Assembly (NCBI RefSeq): GCF_024171995.1
Contig: NZ_JAMTCT010000001.1
Coordinates: 310,001 to 374,000, forward strand
Length of the DNA: 64,000 bases
Reading direction: 5' to 3'
Source: Promicromonospora umidemergens
Lineage (GTDB): Bacteria > Actinomycetota > Actinomycetes > Actinomycetales > Cellulomonadaceae
Positions within the stretch are counted from its first letter, which is position 1. Each line of letters starts with the position of its first letter. The position numbers and the translations under genes are program-made. Below, in pieces: positions 16,562 through 25,560 of this stretch. A model generated the notes under the pieces. The model saw only the letters and a program-made list of their open reading frames with translations, was not told the DNA's origin and searched no databases.

Positions 16562-17839
16562 ATGAAGACTCGTGGAGTGTCCATCGCCGCATGCCTCACG
16601 ATCACCACCGCGCTGCTCGCGTCCTGCGGCAGCGGTGACGCCGCCGACGACGGCCCGGTGACGCTGAAGTTCCAGGCCCTCTCGGACCAGCCCGCCGCCA
16701 TCGCCGAGACGGAGTCGATCGTCGCGGACTGGAACGAGGAGAACCCGGACGTCCAGGTCGAGATCGTCCCGGCCGGCTGGGACGGCGTCTACGACAAGCT
16801 GATCACCCAGTTCAACGGGGGCGCCGCGCCCGACATCATCCACTACGAGGCCGCGAGCATCGTGTCCTTCGCCCGCGACGGCTACCTCGCCGACCTCACC
16901 GACCTGATGTCGGACGAGCGCCGCGCGGACATCCCCGAGGGCATCCTCGACTCGGTGACGGTCGACGAGCAGCTGATCGCGTACCCGACCGAGCTGCAGT
17001 CGTACATGGTGTTCGCGAACCGCACGCTGCTGGAGGACGCCGGGGTGGAGATCCCGACCGGCGACACCATGACGTGGGACGAGCTGCGCGAGATCGCCAG
17101 GGCCACCACGGACGGCGACGAGGTCTACGGCCTCGGCTGGGGTCTGTCGAGCCCGACGGCGGCGTTCATGTCGCTGGCCCCCGGGTTCGGCGGCACCTAC
17201 TTCGAGGGCACGGGGGAGGACGCCACCCTGACCGTCGACGACGGCGAGATGGCCCTGCCCGAGCTGGTGCACGACATGGCGTACGAGGACGAGTCGATCC
17301 TGCCGGTGACCATGACGCAGTCGGGTTCCGAGGCCATCGCCTCGTTCTACGCCGGGCAGACGGCGATGACCGTGCAGGGCTCCTACCAGGCCGCGAACAT
17401 CGCCAAGGACGCGCCGAAGGACTTCGACTGGGTGGCGCTCCCGCCGCTGGCCGGACCCGAGGGGCCGCAGCAGGCGGCCAACCCGCAGACGCTCTCGGTC
17501 AACATCGACTCCGAGCACGTGGAGGAGTCGGCCGAGTTCATCGAGTTCTTCACGCAGACCGAGCACCTCGCCGCGCTCAACGAGGCGGACGCGCTGATCC
17601 CGGCGACGACGTCGGCCCAGGAGCACCTGGCGGAGAAGCTGGGCGACGAGAACGGCTGGGACACGATCCTGGCCTCGGGGCAGAACTTCGTCTCCGCGCC
17701 GTACCTGTTCGTCGACTCCTACGCGCAGTGGAAGGACACGGTGGCCACCCCGGCCTACCAGCGCTACCTGGCCCAGGAGACGGACGAGACGGAGCTGGCG
17801 GACCAGCTCACCAACGGCTGGGACGAGATCACGCAGTAG
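16562..17839 (+). CDS. ABC sugar-binding lipoprotein
   Basis: 425 residues. The signal peptide ends with lipobox LASC, so Cys22 would be lipidated and the protein anchored outside the membrane. The mature part is a family-1 extracellular solute-binding protein (VTLKFQALSD, NGGAAPDIIHYEAASIVSFARDGYLADLTDLM). It follows the two permeases by 56 bp, with AAAGG before its start, and delivers ligand to them. The acidic, Trp/Tyr-containing sequence suits carbohydrate binding. The actual ligand is unknown and is the key to this operon. Confidence 0.92.
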   Translation: MKTRGVSIAACLTITTALLASCGSGDAADDGPVTLKFQALSDQPAAIAETESIVADWNEENPDVQVEIVPAGWDGVYDKLITQFNGGAAPDIIHYEAASIVSFARDGYLADLTDLMSDERRADIPEGILDSVTVDEQLIAYPTELQSYMVFANRTLLEDAGVEIPTGDTMTWDELREIARATTDGDEVYGLGWGLSSPTAAFMSLAPGFGGTYFEGTGEDATLTVDDGEMALPELVHDMAYEDESILPVTMTQSGSEAIASFYAGQTAMTVQGSYQAANIAKDAPKDFDWVALPPLAGPEGPQQAANPQTLSVNIDSEHVEESAEFIEFFTQTEHLAALNEADALIPATTSAQEHLAEKLGDENGWDTILASGQNFVSAPYLFVDSYAQWKDTVATPAYQRYLAQETDETELADQLTNGWDEITQ

Positions 17840-17903
17840 CCAGGCCGCGCCGTAGGGCGTGCCGAAGAACGACGTGTACGAGTAACGACGAAGGAGCGTA
17901 GCC

Positions 17904-19097
17904 GTGAGCTGGTTAGAGGATCGGACGGTGGCCGTGATCACCGGTGCCGCTGTGGGGGACGCGCTCGGTGGCGCCACCGAGGGCTGGACGCCGCAGCAGA
18001 TCGAGGAGCGGCACGGGGGCCGTGTGCGCGGCATCGTCGGACCCTGGTACCCGAACTGGCAGGACGCGCGCCCCATCGCGCCGTACCACAAGGGCGACGG
18101 GCACATCACGGACGACACCCTGATGACCAGGGCGCTCGTCGAGGTGTACGCCAAGCGGCGCGAGCACCTCGACGCGTACGCGATGGCCGAGGACCTGGTG
18201 CCGCTGATGATCGGCGAGCCCCGGTGGATCCCCGAGCTCGAGTCGACGGCGCTGCTGCTCCAGCGGGTGTTCCTCGCCGAGAAGTGGCTGGTGGCCCGGC
18301 TGCACTACGGCCACGTGGACCCGCGCGAGGCCGGCGTCGGCAACGTCGTCAACTGTGGTGCCGCCATGTACGCGGCCCCGGTCGGGCTGGTCAACGCGGG
18401 CGACCCGCGGGGCGCCTACGCCGAGGCGATCGACCTCACGGGCGCTCACCAGTCCAGCTACGGGCGCGAGGCGGCGGGGGTGTTCGCGGCGATGGTCGCG
18501 GCGTCCGTCGCCCCGGGCGCCACGCTCGACGACGTCGTCGCGGCGGCGCTCGACGTCGCGCACGACGGTACTGCCGCAGCGCTCCGCGCGGTGGTGGAGG
18601 CCGTAGAGGGCTGGCCGGCCGCACCGCGGACCGACGACGAGGAGCGCGAGCTGGCGCGCCTCGTCCGGGAGACCGTGGCGCCCTACGACTCGGTCGGGCC
18701 GGAGTACCGGCAGATGTCGATGGACGCGCGCCGTCCCTCGCGGACCAAGTCGATCGAGGAGCTGCCGGTCGCCCTCGGGCTCCTGCTCGCGCACCGCGGC
18801 GACTACCGCGGCGCCGTGCTCGCCGCCGTGAACTACGGCCGCGACGCCGACTCGATCGCCGTCATGGCGGGCGCCGTCGCGGCCGGGCTCGGCGGGAGCG
18901 GCGTCGTGCCCGCCCAGTGGCTCGACGAGATCGAGGCCGCGAGCAAGATGGACGTCCGGGAGACCGGCCGGCTCATGGCCTCCGCCGCCGCCGACATCCT
19001 GCGCGCCGACCGGGAGCGGGCCCTTGGCCGGCTGGCGGCCATCGACGCGGTGGCTCCGGACGCGGCCGGTGCCGCGGTGGCGGGTGGCCTCGGATGA
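17904..19097 (+). CDS. ADP-ribosylglycohydrolase-family protein (first of two)
   Basis: 397 residues, GTG start after GAAGGAG. The ARH/DraG fold is shown by GAAVGDALGGATEG at 14-27, the magnesium-site motif ITDDT (68-72) and a second acidic motif NYGRDADSIAVMAGAVAAG near 310. Characterised relatives remove ADP-ribose from proteins or small molecules, but catabolic-operon members are thought to act on N- or O-ribosides or related glycosides. Placement directly after a sugar importer and before a ribokinase suggests hydrolysis of an imported glycoside. Overlaps the next gene (ATGA). Confidence 0.88.
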   Translation: MSWLEDRTVAVITGAAVGDALGGATEGWTPQQIEERHGGRVRGIVGPWYPNWQDARPIAPYHKGDGHITDDTLMTRALVEVYAKRREHLDAYAMAEDLVPLMIGEPRWIPELESTALLLQRVFLAEKWLVARLHYGHVDPREAGVGNVVNCGAAMYAAPVGLVNAGDPRGAYAEAIDLTGAHQSSYGREAAGVFAAMVAASVAPGATLDDVVAAALDVAHDGTAAALRAVVEAVEGWPAAPRTDDEERELARLVRETVAPYDSVGPEYRQMSMDARRPSRTKSIEELPVALGLLLAHRGDYRGAVLAAVNYGRDADSIAVMAGAVAAGLGGSGVVPAQWLDEIEAASKMDVRETGRLMASAAADILRADRERALGRLAAIDAVAPDAAGAAVAGGLG

Positions 19098-20485
19098 GGC
19101 TGACCTGGGCCCAGCCGGAGGACCTCCTGGCGCACGAGCTCGTGCAGGCGGCGGACGAGGGCAAGGACGTGGCCGACGTCCGCGACCGCTGGGTCGCGGC
19201 CGGCGGCGACCCGACGCCGGCGGTGAGCGGCGCCGGGCCGGTCCCCGCGTCGCCAGAGCTCCGCGCCCTGGCGAGGTCGCTGCTGGCGGAGCTGGACGCC
19301 CGGCCGGCGCCGTCGGCCCCCGAGGAACCGGACGGCTGGGCCGAGATCGAGGCCCTGCTGCCGCCCGCACCGGTGCTGCCCAGGCGGCCGTCCGGCTCCG
19401 GCGGGCCCGACGCCGCCTACGCCGCCCGCGTGCAGGGCGCCTGGACCGGACGCGCGGCCGGGTGCCTGCTCGGCAAGCCCGTGGAGAAGATCCCCCGGGA
19501 GGGCATCGAGGAGATCCTCCGGTCGACCGGCCGGTGGCCGCTGCGGCGGTACTTCACGGCGGCAGGGCTGCCCGACGACGTCGCGGCGCGCTGGCCCTGG
19601 AACCGCCGGTCGGCGCCGACGTCGCTCGAGGAGAACATCGACGGGATGCCGGAGGACGACGACCTGAACTACCCGATCCTCGCGCTCGCGCTCCTCGAGC
19701 AGCACGGTCGCGGGTTCACCACCGACGACGTGGCGCAGCTGTGGCTCGACAACCTGCCCGCCGGCCGCACCTTCACGGCCGAGCGCGCGGCCTACCGGAA
19801 CATCCTGGACGCACGGCCGGTGCCCGAGACGGCGACGCACGACAACCCGTTCCGCGAGTGGATCGGTGCGCTCATCCGCACCGACCTGCTCGGCTGGACC
19901 GCACCGGGCGACGTCCGCGAGGCGGCCCGGCTCGCCTGGGCCGACGCCCGGCTCAGCCATACCCGCAACGGCACCTACGGCGCCCAGTGGGCGGCAGCGC
20001 TCGCCGCGGCGGCGATGGTGTGCGACGGCGTGGACGAGGTGCTCGACGCGGCCGACGCGGTGGTGCCGCCGGGGAGCCGCCTGGCCGCCGCCGTGCGGCT
20101 CGGCCGCTCCCTCGGCGGGGACTGCGACGGGAGCGAGGCGGGCGTCCGAGCCGGTCTCGACCGGCTGCACGCCGAGTACGGGCACCTGCACTGGGTGCAC
20201 GTCCTGAACAACGCGGGGGTCATCGCGTTCGCGCTCAGCGCCGGCCGCGGCGAGTTCGGGCCCAGCGTCTCGATCGCCGTCACCGCGGGGTGGGACACCG
20301 ACTCGGCGGCGGCGACCGTCGGCGGGGTGGTCGGCGCGCTGCGCGGGGTCACCGGCATCGGTGACCAGTGGACCAGGCCCCTGCACGGGCGGATCGCGAC
20401 GTCGCTCCCTGGCGGATCGCAGCGCATCACCGACCTCGCTGCGCGCACCGTCGCCCTCGCGGGGCCTCCCGGCGGCGCCGCATGA
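19094..20485 (+). CDS. ADP-ribosylglycohydrolase-family protein (second, divergent)
   Basis: 463 residues from the overlapping ATG at 19094. About 110 extra N-terminal residues (helical, Pro/Ala-rich linker) precede the ARH fold, which begins VQGAWTGRAAGCLLGKPVEKI. Where the first protein has ITDDT this one has EDDDLNY (about 186-192), and near 400 it has TAGWDTDSAAATVGG. The acidic metal ligands are therefore kept but rearranged, suggesting a different substrate or a partner role. It is ATGA-coupled on both sides, so it is made together with its paralogue and the ribokinase. Confidence 0.85.
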   Translation: MRLTWAQPEDLLAHELVQAADEGKDVADVRDRWVAAGGDPTPAVSGAGPVPASPELRALARSLLAELDARPAPSAPEEPDGWAEIEALLPPAPVLPRRPSGSGGPDAAYAARVQGAWTGRAAGCLLGKPVEKIPREGIEEILRSTGRWPLRRYFTAAGLPDDVAARWPWNRRSAPTSLEENIDGMPEDDDLNYPILALALLEQHGRGFTTDDVAQLWLDNLPAGRTFTAERAAYRNILDARPVPETATHDNPFREWIGALIRTDLLGWTAPGDVREAARLAWADARLSHTRNGTYGAQWAAALAAAAMVCDGVDEVLDAADAVVPPGSRLAAAVRLGRSLGGDCDGSEAGVRAGLDRLHAEYGHLHWVHVLNNAGVIAFALSAGRGEFGPSVSIAVTAGWDTDSAAATVGGVVGALRGVTGIGDQWTRPLHGRIATSLPGGSQRITDLAARTVALAGPPGGAA

Positions 20486-21450
20486 GCGCCGGACGGGACC
20501 CGGCGGTCGGCCGGGTCGTGGTCGTGGGGTCGGCGAACGTGGACCTCGTCGTCGACGTCCCGCGTCACCCCGCGGGCGGCGAGACGATCCTCGGCGGAGA
20601 CCTGCGCCGTTCGCCGGGCGGCAAGGGGGCCAACCAGGCCGTCGGCGCGGCGCGCGCCGGGGGAGCCGGCACCACGTTCGTCGGCGCGCTCGGCCAGGAC
20701 GAGTCGGCTGAGCTGCTGCTCGCCTCCCTGGTGGGGGCAGGGGTGCGAACCGACATCGTCGAGCGCGTCGGGTCCCCGACCGGCACCGCGCTGATCACCG
20801 TGTCGCCCGACGGCGAGAACGCGATAGTCGTCGCGCCAGGGGCCAACTCGCACGTCCACATCGGCGGGGCACAGAAGGACCGGATCATCGCCGCCGACGT
20901 CGTGCTCGCGCAGCTCGAGATCCCGCTCGACGCCGTGGTGGCGGCCGCCCGGGCACGCCGCGACGGGGCGCTCTTCGTCCTCAACGCCGCGCCGTCGCGC
21001 GAGCTGCCGGACGAGCTGTGGCAACAGCTCGACGTGCTCGTCGTCAACGAGCACGAGGCCGCCGACCTGGTGGCCGGCCTGCCGTCCGCCGCGGACGACA
21101 GCGGCACGGCAGACGCCGCGACGCCGGAAGCGCTCGCGGCGGCCCTGCTGCGCCGGGTGCGCGCCGTGGTCGTCACGCTCGGCGGCCAGGGCAGCCTCGT
21201 CGCCCGACGCGGCGTCCCCACCATGCACGTGCTCGCCGCCCAGGTCACGGCCGTCGACACCACGGGAGCCGGCGACACCTACTGCGGAGTGCTGGCCGCC
21301 GCCCTCGCCCGGGGCGCCGACCTCGTCGACGCCGCACGCCTGGCCGGGGCGGCCGGGGCGCTCGCCGTCACCCGGCCCGGGGCGCAGGACGCCGTGCCGG
21401 AGGCCGCCGACGTCGCCGCGCTGGCCGAAGAACTGAGAGAGGCACCATGA
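20482..21450 (+). CDS. Ribokinase (PfkB family)
   Basis: 322 residues from the overlapping ATG. PfkB signatures are the N-terminal SPGGKGANQAVGAARAG and the C-terminal DTTGAGDTYCGVLAAAL, whose GAGD Asp is the catalytic base. NAAPSRELPDELW and VVNEHEA are typical of ribokinases. It would phosphorylate free ribose (or a related pentose) to the 5-phosphate. Its place after two ARH-family genes supports release of ribose or a ribose-like sugar upstream. Confidence 0.9.
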   Translation: MSAGRDPAVGRVVVVGSANVDLVVDVPRHPAGGETILGGDLRRSPGGKGANQAVGAARAGGAGTTFVGALGQDESAELLLASLVGAGVRTDIVERVGSPTGTALITVSPDGENAIVVAPGANSHVHIGGAQKDRIIAADVVLAQLEIPLDAVVAAARARRDGALFVLNAAPSRELPDELWQQLDVLVVNEHEAADLVAGLPSAADDSGTADAATPEALAAALLRRVRAVVVTLGGQGSLVARRGVPTMHVLAAQVTAVDTTGAGDTYCGVLAAALARGADLVDAARLAGAAGALAVTRPGAQDAVPEAADVAALAEELREAP

Positions 21451-23477
21451 CGTACACGTTCGACCCCCTCGTCCCGCGGCCGATCGACCGGCCGACCGAG
21501 GTCGCCGTCGGGCCGCTGACTCCGCAGGCGAGCGCGGCCCTCGACGAGGCGAAGATCTTCTCCGGACCCGCCGACCCGGCCGACCGGCCCGCCTGGCGCG
21601 AGACGCTGCGGGCCTGGCGGGCGGACGCCCGCGACCGGCACGGCTACGCGGGCGCCGCGTACGCCCGGCCCGAGGCCGCGTGGGCCGCGCGCTGCTCCAC
21701 CGTGGCGCAGGTGTGGCTGTGGGACGAGCTGCTCTACTCGTTCGTGGAGGGGCGGTTCACGCCCGAGCGGTTCCTGGCCGACGCCGGCGAGCGCTTCGGC
21801 GGGCTGGACGCCGTCGTGCTGTGGCACGCGTACCCGGTGATCGGGCTGGACGACCGCAACCAGTGGGACTTCTACCGCGATGTGCCGGGACTGGTGGCGC
21901 TCGTGGAGGCCTTCCACGAGGCAGGCCTGCACGTGTTCGTCGACTACAACCCGTGGGACGTCGGCACCCGGCGCGGCGCCGACGACGTGACCGAGCTGGC
22001 CGCAGTGGTCCGCGAGCTCGGGGCGGACGGCGTCTTCCTCGACACCCTGAAGAAGGCCGAGCCGGAGCTGGTCGCGCGGCTGGAGGAGGCACGCCCGGGG
22101 ATCGTCCTGGAGGGCGAGTCGAAGCTGGCGGTCGAGCGCATCGAGGACCACTCGTCGTCCTGGGCGCAGTTCTTCGCCGACTCGCCGGTGCCCGGCGTGC
22201 TCCGCGCGCACTGGTACGAGCGTCGCCACATGCAGCACCACGTGCGGCGCTGGCACCGCGACCACTCCGAGGAGCTGCAGTCCGCGTGGCTCAACGGCGT
22301 GGGCGTCATGGTGTGGGAGGTCGTGTTCGGCGTGTGGGTGGGCTGGTCCCGGCGTGACGCCGCGACCGTGCGCCGCCTGGTGTCCGTCCAGCGCGCCGCG
22401 GGTGACCTGCTGCTCGACGGTGAGTGGACGCCGCTGGCCCCGCTCGCCGCCGAGGCTGAGGCCGCCGGGGTCTACGCGTCGCGCTGGGAGCTCGACGGCG
22501 TGACCCTCTGGACGCTCGTGAACCGCGGCGAGGCCGACTACACCGGCCCGGTGCTGGCCCCTGACACGTCGAGGGTGGTGGTGCCAGGGCGCGGCATCGC
22601 CGCCCTGGTGCAGGTGGACGCAGCGGAGCCCGCATGGCTGCCCGGCCTGCTCGACGCGCTGGCGGACCTGCCGCACGACGCCGACGCCCGGTTCCCGCAC
22701 CGGATCGCCCGCCGCGTCGGTCTCACCGACGTGTCTGACGTACAGGTCACCGCGGTGACCTCGGCTTCGGACACGGACACGGACGCCGTCGTCGTGCCGC
22801 AAGGTTCCTACGTGCTGACCGTGCGCTACCGCGCGCGGGAGACCGGCATGTACCAGGGCGCGCCGTACGTGGACGAGTGGAAGCCGCTCCCGCCGCGCCT
22901 GCACGACGCGCGCACGCTCCAGCGCGACGGCGTCCTCGCAGCGCCCGTCGCCGTCGCGGCGAGCGAGGTGACGAACGCGCAGTTCGCCGAGTTCCTCGAC
23001 GCCACGGACTACGCGCCCGCGGAGCCGCACCGGTTCCTGGCGCACTGGTCTTGGGCGCACGGTGCCGACGGCCGTCCCGATGCCGGCACGGAGCAGCATC
23101 CGGTGACCTTCGTCGACCTCGACGACGCCCGCGCGTACTGCGCGTGGCGCGGCGGCCGGCTGCCCACGGAGGACGAGTGGCAGCTCGCGGGCGAGGCGCG
23201 TCCGGCGCTGTTCGGGGTGGACCGCCCCGGGCTCGCCGTCTGGAGCTGGACGGAGAGCGAGCACAGCGACGGCCGCACCCGGTTCGTCATGCTCAAGGGC
23301 GGCAGCGACTACCGCGCCGAGAGGTCCGACTGGTACGTCGAGGGCGGGCGGCACGCGCCGGACTACTCGGTCAAGTACCTGCTGCCGGGCCTCGGGCTCG
23401 CCCGGAGCGCCACCGTCGGGTTCCGGTGCGCGTGGGACCTGCCGGTCTCGACCGATCTTGGGGAGGCGACCGCATGA
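21447..23477 (+). CDS. TIM-barrel-like protein fused to an FGE/SUMF1-like domain
   Basis: 676 residues, ATGA-coupled to the kinase. Residues about 60-390 look like a glycosidase-type TIM barrel (VVLWHAYPVIGLDDRNQW, GLHVFVDYNPWDVGTRRG, GADGVFLDTLKKAEPEL, GIVLEGESKL), followed by a beta-rich part. From about 500 comes a formylglycine-generating-enzyme-like fold: ASEVTNAQFAEFLDATDYA, GGRLPTEDEWQLAGEA, LKGGSDYRAERSDWYVEGG, ATVGFRCAWD. The catalytic Cys pair of true FGE is absent, so sulfatase activation is unlikely. Probably a carbohydrate-active enzyme with an FGE-like binding module. The function is not established. Confidence 0.8.
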   Translation: MTYTFDPLVPRPIDRPTEVAVGPLTPQASAALDEAKIFSGPADPADRPAWRETLRAWRADARDRHGYAGAAYARPEAAWAARCSTVAQVWLWDELLYSFVEGRFTPERFLADAGERFGGLDAVVLWHAYPVIGLDDRNQWDFYRDVPGLVALVEAFHEAGLHVFVDYNPWDVGTRRGADDVTELAAVVRELGADGVFLDTLKKAEPELVARLEEARPGIVLEGESKLAVERIEDHSSSWAQFFADSPVPGVLRAHWYERRHMQHHVRRWHRDHSEELQSAWLNGVGVMVWEVVFGVWVGWSRRDAATVRRLVSVQRAAGDLLLDGEWTPLAPLAAEAEAAGVYASRWELDGVTLWTLVNRGEADYTGPVLAPDTSRVVVPGRGIAALVQVDAAEPAWLPGLLDALADLPHDADARFPHRIARRVGLTDVSDVQVTAVTSASDTDTDAVVVPQGSYVLTVRYRARETGMYQGAPYVDEWKPLPPRLHDARTLQRDGVLAAPVAVAASEVTNAQFAEFLDATDYAPAEPHRFLAHWSWAHGADGRPDAGTEQHPVTFVDLDDARAYCAWRGGRLPTEDEWQLAGEARPALFGVDRPGLAVWSWTESEHSDGRTRFVMLKGGSDYRAERSDWYVEGGRHAPDYSVKYLLPGLGLARSATVGFRCAWDLPVSTDLGEATA

Positions 23478-24682
23478 GCGTCTCCCGCGACCCCGCCGGC
23501 GGCGCCCTGGCCGGGCTGCGCGTCGTGGACGCCTCGACCCTGTTCGCGGGGCCGATGGCGGCCATGCACCTGGGCGATCTCGGGGCCGACGTCATCAAGG
23601 TGGAGCACCCGGCCAAGCCCGACCCGTCGCGCACGCACGGGGCGGCGAAGGACGGCGTCAACCTCTGGTGGAAGACGCTGGGGCGCAACAAGCGCACCAT
23701 CACCGCCAACCTCGGCTCGCCGGGCGGGCGCGAGGTGTTCCTGGCGCTCGCCGAGCAGGCGGACGTGGTGATCGAGAACTTCCGGCCCGGCACGCTCGAA
23801 CGCTGGGGCCTGGGCTACGAGGAGCTGTCGGCCCGCAACCCGCGCCTCGTGCTCGCTCGGGTCTCGGGGTTCGGCCAGGTCGGGCCGTACCGCACGCGCC
23901 CAGGCTTCGGCACGCTGGCCGAGGCGATGAGCGGGTTCGCGGCGATGACCGGCGAGCCAGACGGCCCGCCCACCCTGCCGCCCTTCGGCCTTGCCGACGG
24001 CGTCGCGTCGCTCGCCACCGCGTTCGCGATCATGACGGCCCTGTCGGTGCGTGAGCGCACGGGGAGCGGGCAGGTCGTGGACACCGCGATCGTGGAGCCG
24101 ATCCTGGCGATGCTCGGGCCGCAGATCACGCGCTGGGACCAGCTGGGCACCGTGCAGGCGCGGACCGGCAACCGGTCCGGCAACAACGCGCCCCGCAACA
24201 CCTACCGCACGAGCGACGGGCACTGGGTGGCGGTCTCTACGTCGGCCCAGTCGATCGCCGAGCGCGTGGTGCGGCTCGTGGGCCGGCCCGACCTCGTCGA
24301 CGAGCCGTGGTTCGCGCGCGGCGTCGACCGGGCGTTGCACGCGGACGAGCTGGACGAGGCGGTCGGGGGCTGGATCGCGCTCCGCACGCGGGACGAGGTG
24401 GTGGCGGCGTTCGAGGCGGCGCAGGCCGCCGTCGCCCCCGTCTACGACGCGCGGGACATCGTCGAGGACCCGCAGTTGCAGGCGCTGGGCACCCTGCACG
24501 AGATCGATGACCCCGAGCTGGGGCCGATGCTGATGCAGGGGCCGCTGTTCCGGCTCTCCGAGAACGACGGCGTCATCCAGTTCACGGGCCGGCCGCACGG
24601 CGCGGACACGGACCTCGTGCTCGGTGAGCTGGGGTTCTCTCCCGAGCGCATCGCCGAGCTGCGGGGGGAGGGGGCGGTATGA
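23474..24682 (+). CDS. Class III (CaiB/BaiF) CoA transferase
   Basis: 402 residues, ATGA overlap on both sides. The family pattern begins LAGLRVVDASTLFAGPMAAMHLGDLGADVIKVEHP and continues with ADVVIENFRPGTLERWGLGYEEL. The catalytic Asp is expected in LADGVAS near residue 176. These enzymes move CoA between carboxylic acids. With the adjoining CitE-like lyase this suggests activation of a hydroxy(di)carboxylate and then C-C cleavage, as with citramalate or malate. No hydratase is present. Confidence 0.9.
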   Translation: MSVSRDPAGGALAGLRVVDASTLFAGPMAAMHLGDLGADVIKVEHPAKPDPSRTHGAAKDGVNLWWKTLGRNKRTITANLGSPGGREVFLALAEQADVVIENFRPGTLERWGLGYEELSARNPRLVLARVSGFGQVGPYRTRPGFGTLAEAMSGFAAMTGEPDGPPTLPPFGLADGVASLATAFAIMTALSVRERTGSGQVVDTAIVEPILAMLGPQITRWDQLGTVQARTGNRSGNNAPRNTYRTSDGHWVAVSTSAQSIAERVVRLVGRPDLVDEPWFARGVDRALHADELDEAVGGWIALRTRDEVVAAFEAAQAAVAPVYDARDIVEDPQLQALGTLHEIDDPELGPMLMQGPLFRLSENDGVIQFTGRPHGADTDLVLGELGFSPERIAELRGEGAV

Positions 24683-25530
24683 GTGATCCTGCTGGGCCTG
24701 CCGGCGGTCGCACGTCGCTGACCCTGCTGTACGTGCCGGGCGACCGGCCCGACCGGGTGACCAAGGCCCTGGCGTCGTCGGCCGACGCGGTGCTGGCCGA
24801 CCTGGAGGACGCCGTCGCGCCGTCGCGCAAGGAGGAGGCGCGGGACAACGTCGCGCGGATTCTTGCTGACCCGAGCGGCCGGGCCGTCCAGGTGCGGATC
24901 AACCATCCGAGCACGCCGTGGCACGCGGACGACGTCGCGATGGTCGCGGCGCTGCCCGTGGGGGTCGGCGCACGGGTGCCCAAGGTCGAGTCCGTCGACG
25001 AGGTGCGGGCGCTCGCGGCCGCGCTGCCCGGCCGGGCGCTGCACCTGCTGGTCGAGTCGGCGCTCGGGGTAGAGCGGGCGTTCGAGCTGGCGACGGCGTC
25101 GCCGCAGGTCGCGTCTCTGGGGCTCGGGGAGGCGGACCTGCGCTCCGACCTGCGGGTCGACGGCGACGAGGGGCTCACCTGGGCGCGCGGCCGCGTCGTC
25201 GTCGCGGCGCGGGCGGCTGGGCTGCCGTCGCCGCACATGTCGGCGTACACCAACGTACGGGACCTGGACGGGCTGGCGGCGTCGTGCCGCACCGGTCGCG
25301 GGCTCGGCTTCAGCGGCCGGACGGCGATCCATCCTGGGCAGCTCGACACGATCCGGGCTGCCTTCCTGCCTTCTGCCGACGAGGTCTCCGCGGCGCGAGA
25401 CGTGCTGGAGCGGGTCGGGAGCGCCGCCGTCGAGGGTGTGGGCGCCGTGGCGCTGGCGGACGGGACGTTCCTCGACGTCGCGATGGTGGAGCGGGCGCGG
25501 TGGGTGCTGGAGCTGGCCTCCGCCGGGTAA
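24679..25530 (+). CDS. HpcH/HpaI aldolase/citrate-lyase-beta-like (CitE-like) protein
   Basis: 283 residues, ATGA-coupled to the CoA transferase. The CitE-like barrel shows LLYVPGDRPDRVTKAL, the metal-site DLEDAV, HLLVESALGVERAFELA and LGLGEADLRSDLRV, and ends with IHPGQLDTIRAAFLPS. Stand-alone CitE-like proteins cleave citramalyl-, malyl- or hydroxymethylglutaryl-CoA-type thioesters, or act as thioesterases. Last gene of the LacI operon. The reaction is inferred from the neighbour. Confidence 0.87.
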   Translation: MSDPAGPAGGRTSLTLLYVPGDRPDRVTKALASSADAVLADLEDAVAPSRKEEARDNVARILADPSGRAVQVRINHPSTPWHADDVAMVAALPVGVGARVPKVESVDEVRALAAALPGRALHLLVESALGVERAFELATASPQVASLGLGEADLRSDLRVDGDEGLTWARGRVVVAARAAGLPSPHMSAYTNVRDLDGLAASCRTGRGLGFSGRTAIHPGQLDTIRAAFLPSADEVSAARDVLERVGSAAVEGVGAVALADGTFLDVAMVERARWVLELASAG

Positions 25531-25560
25531 AGCCTTGCCGTGTGATGCGAGGGTGGCGAG

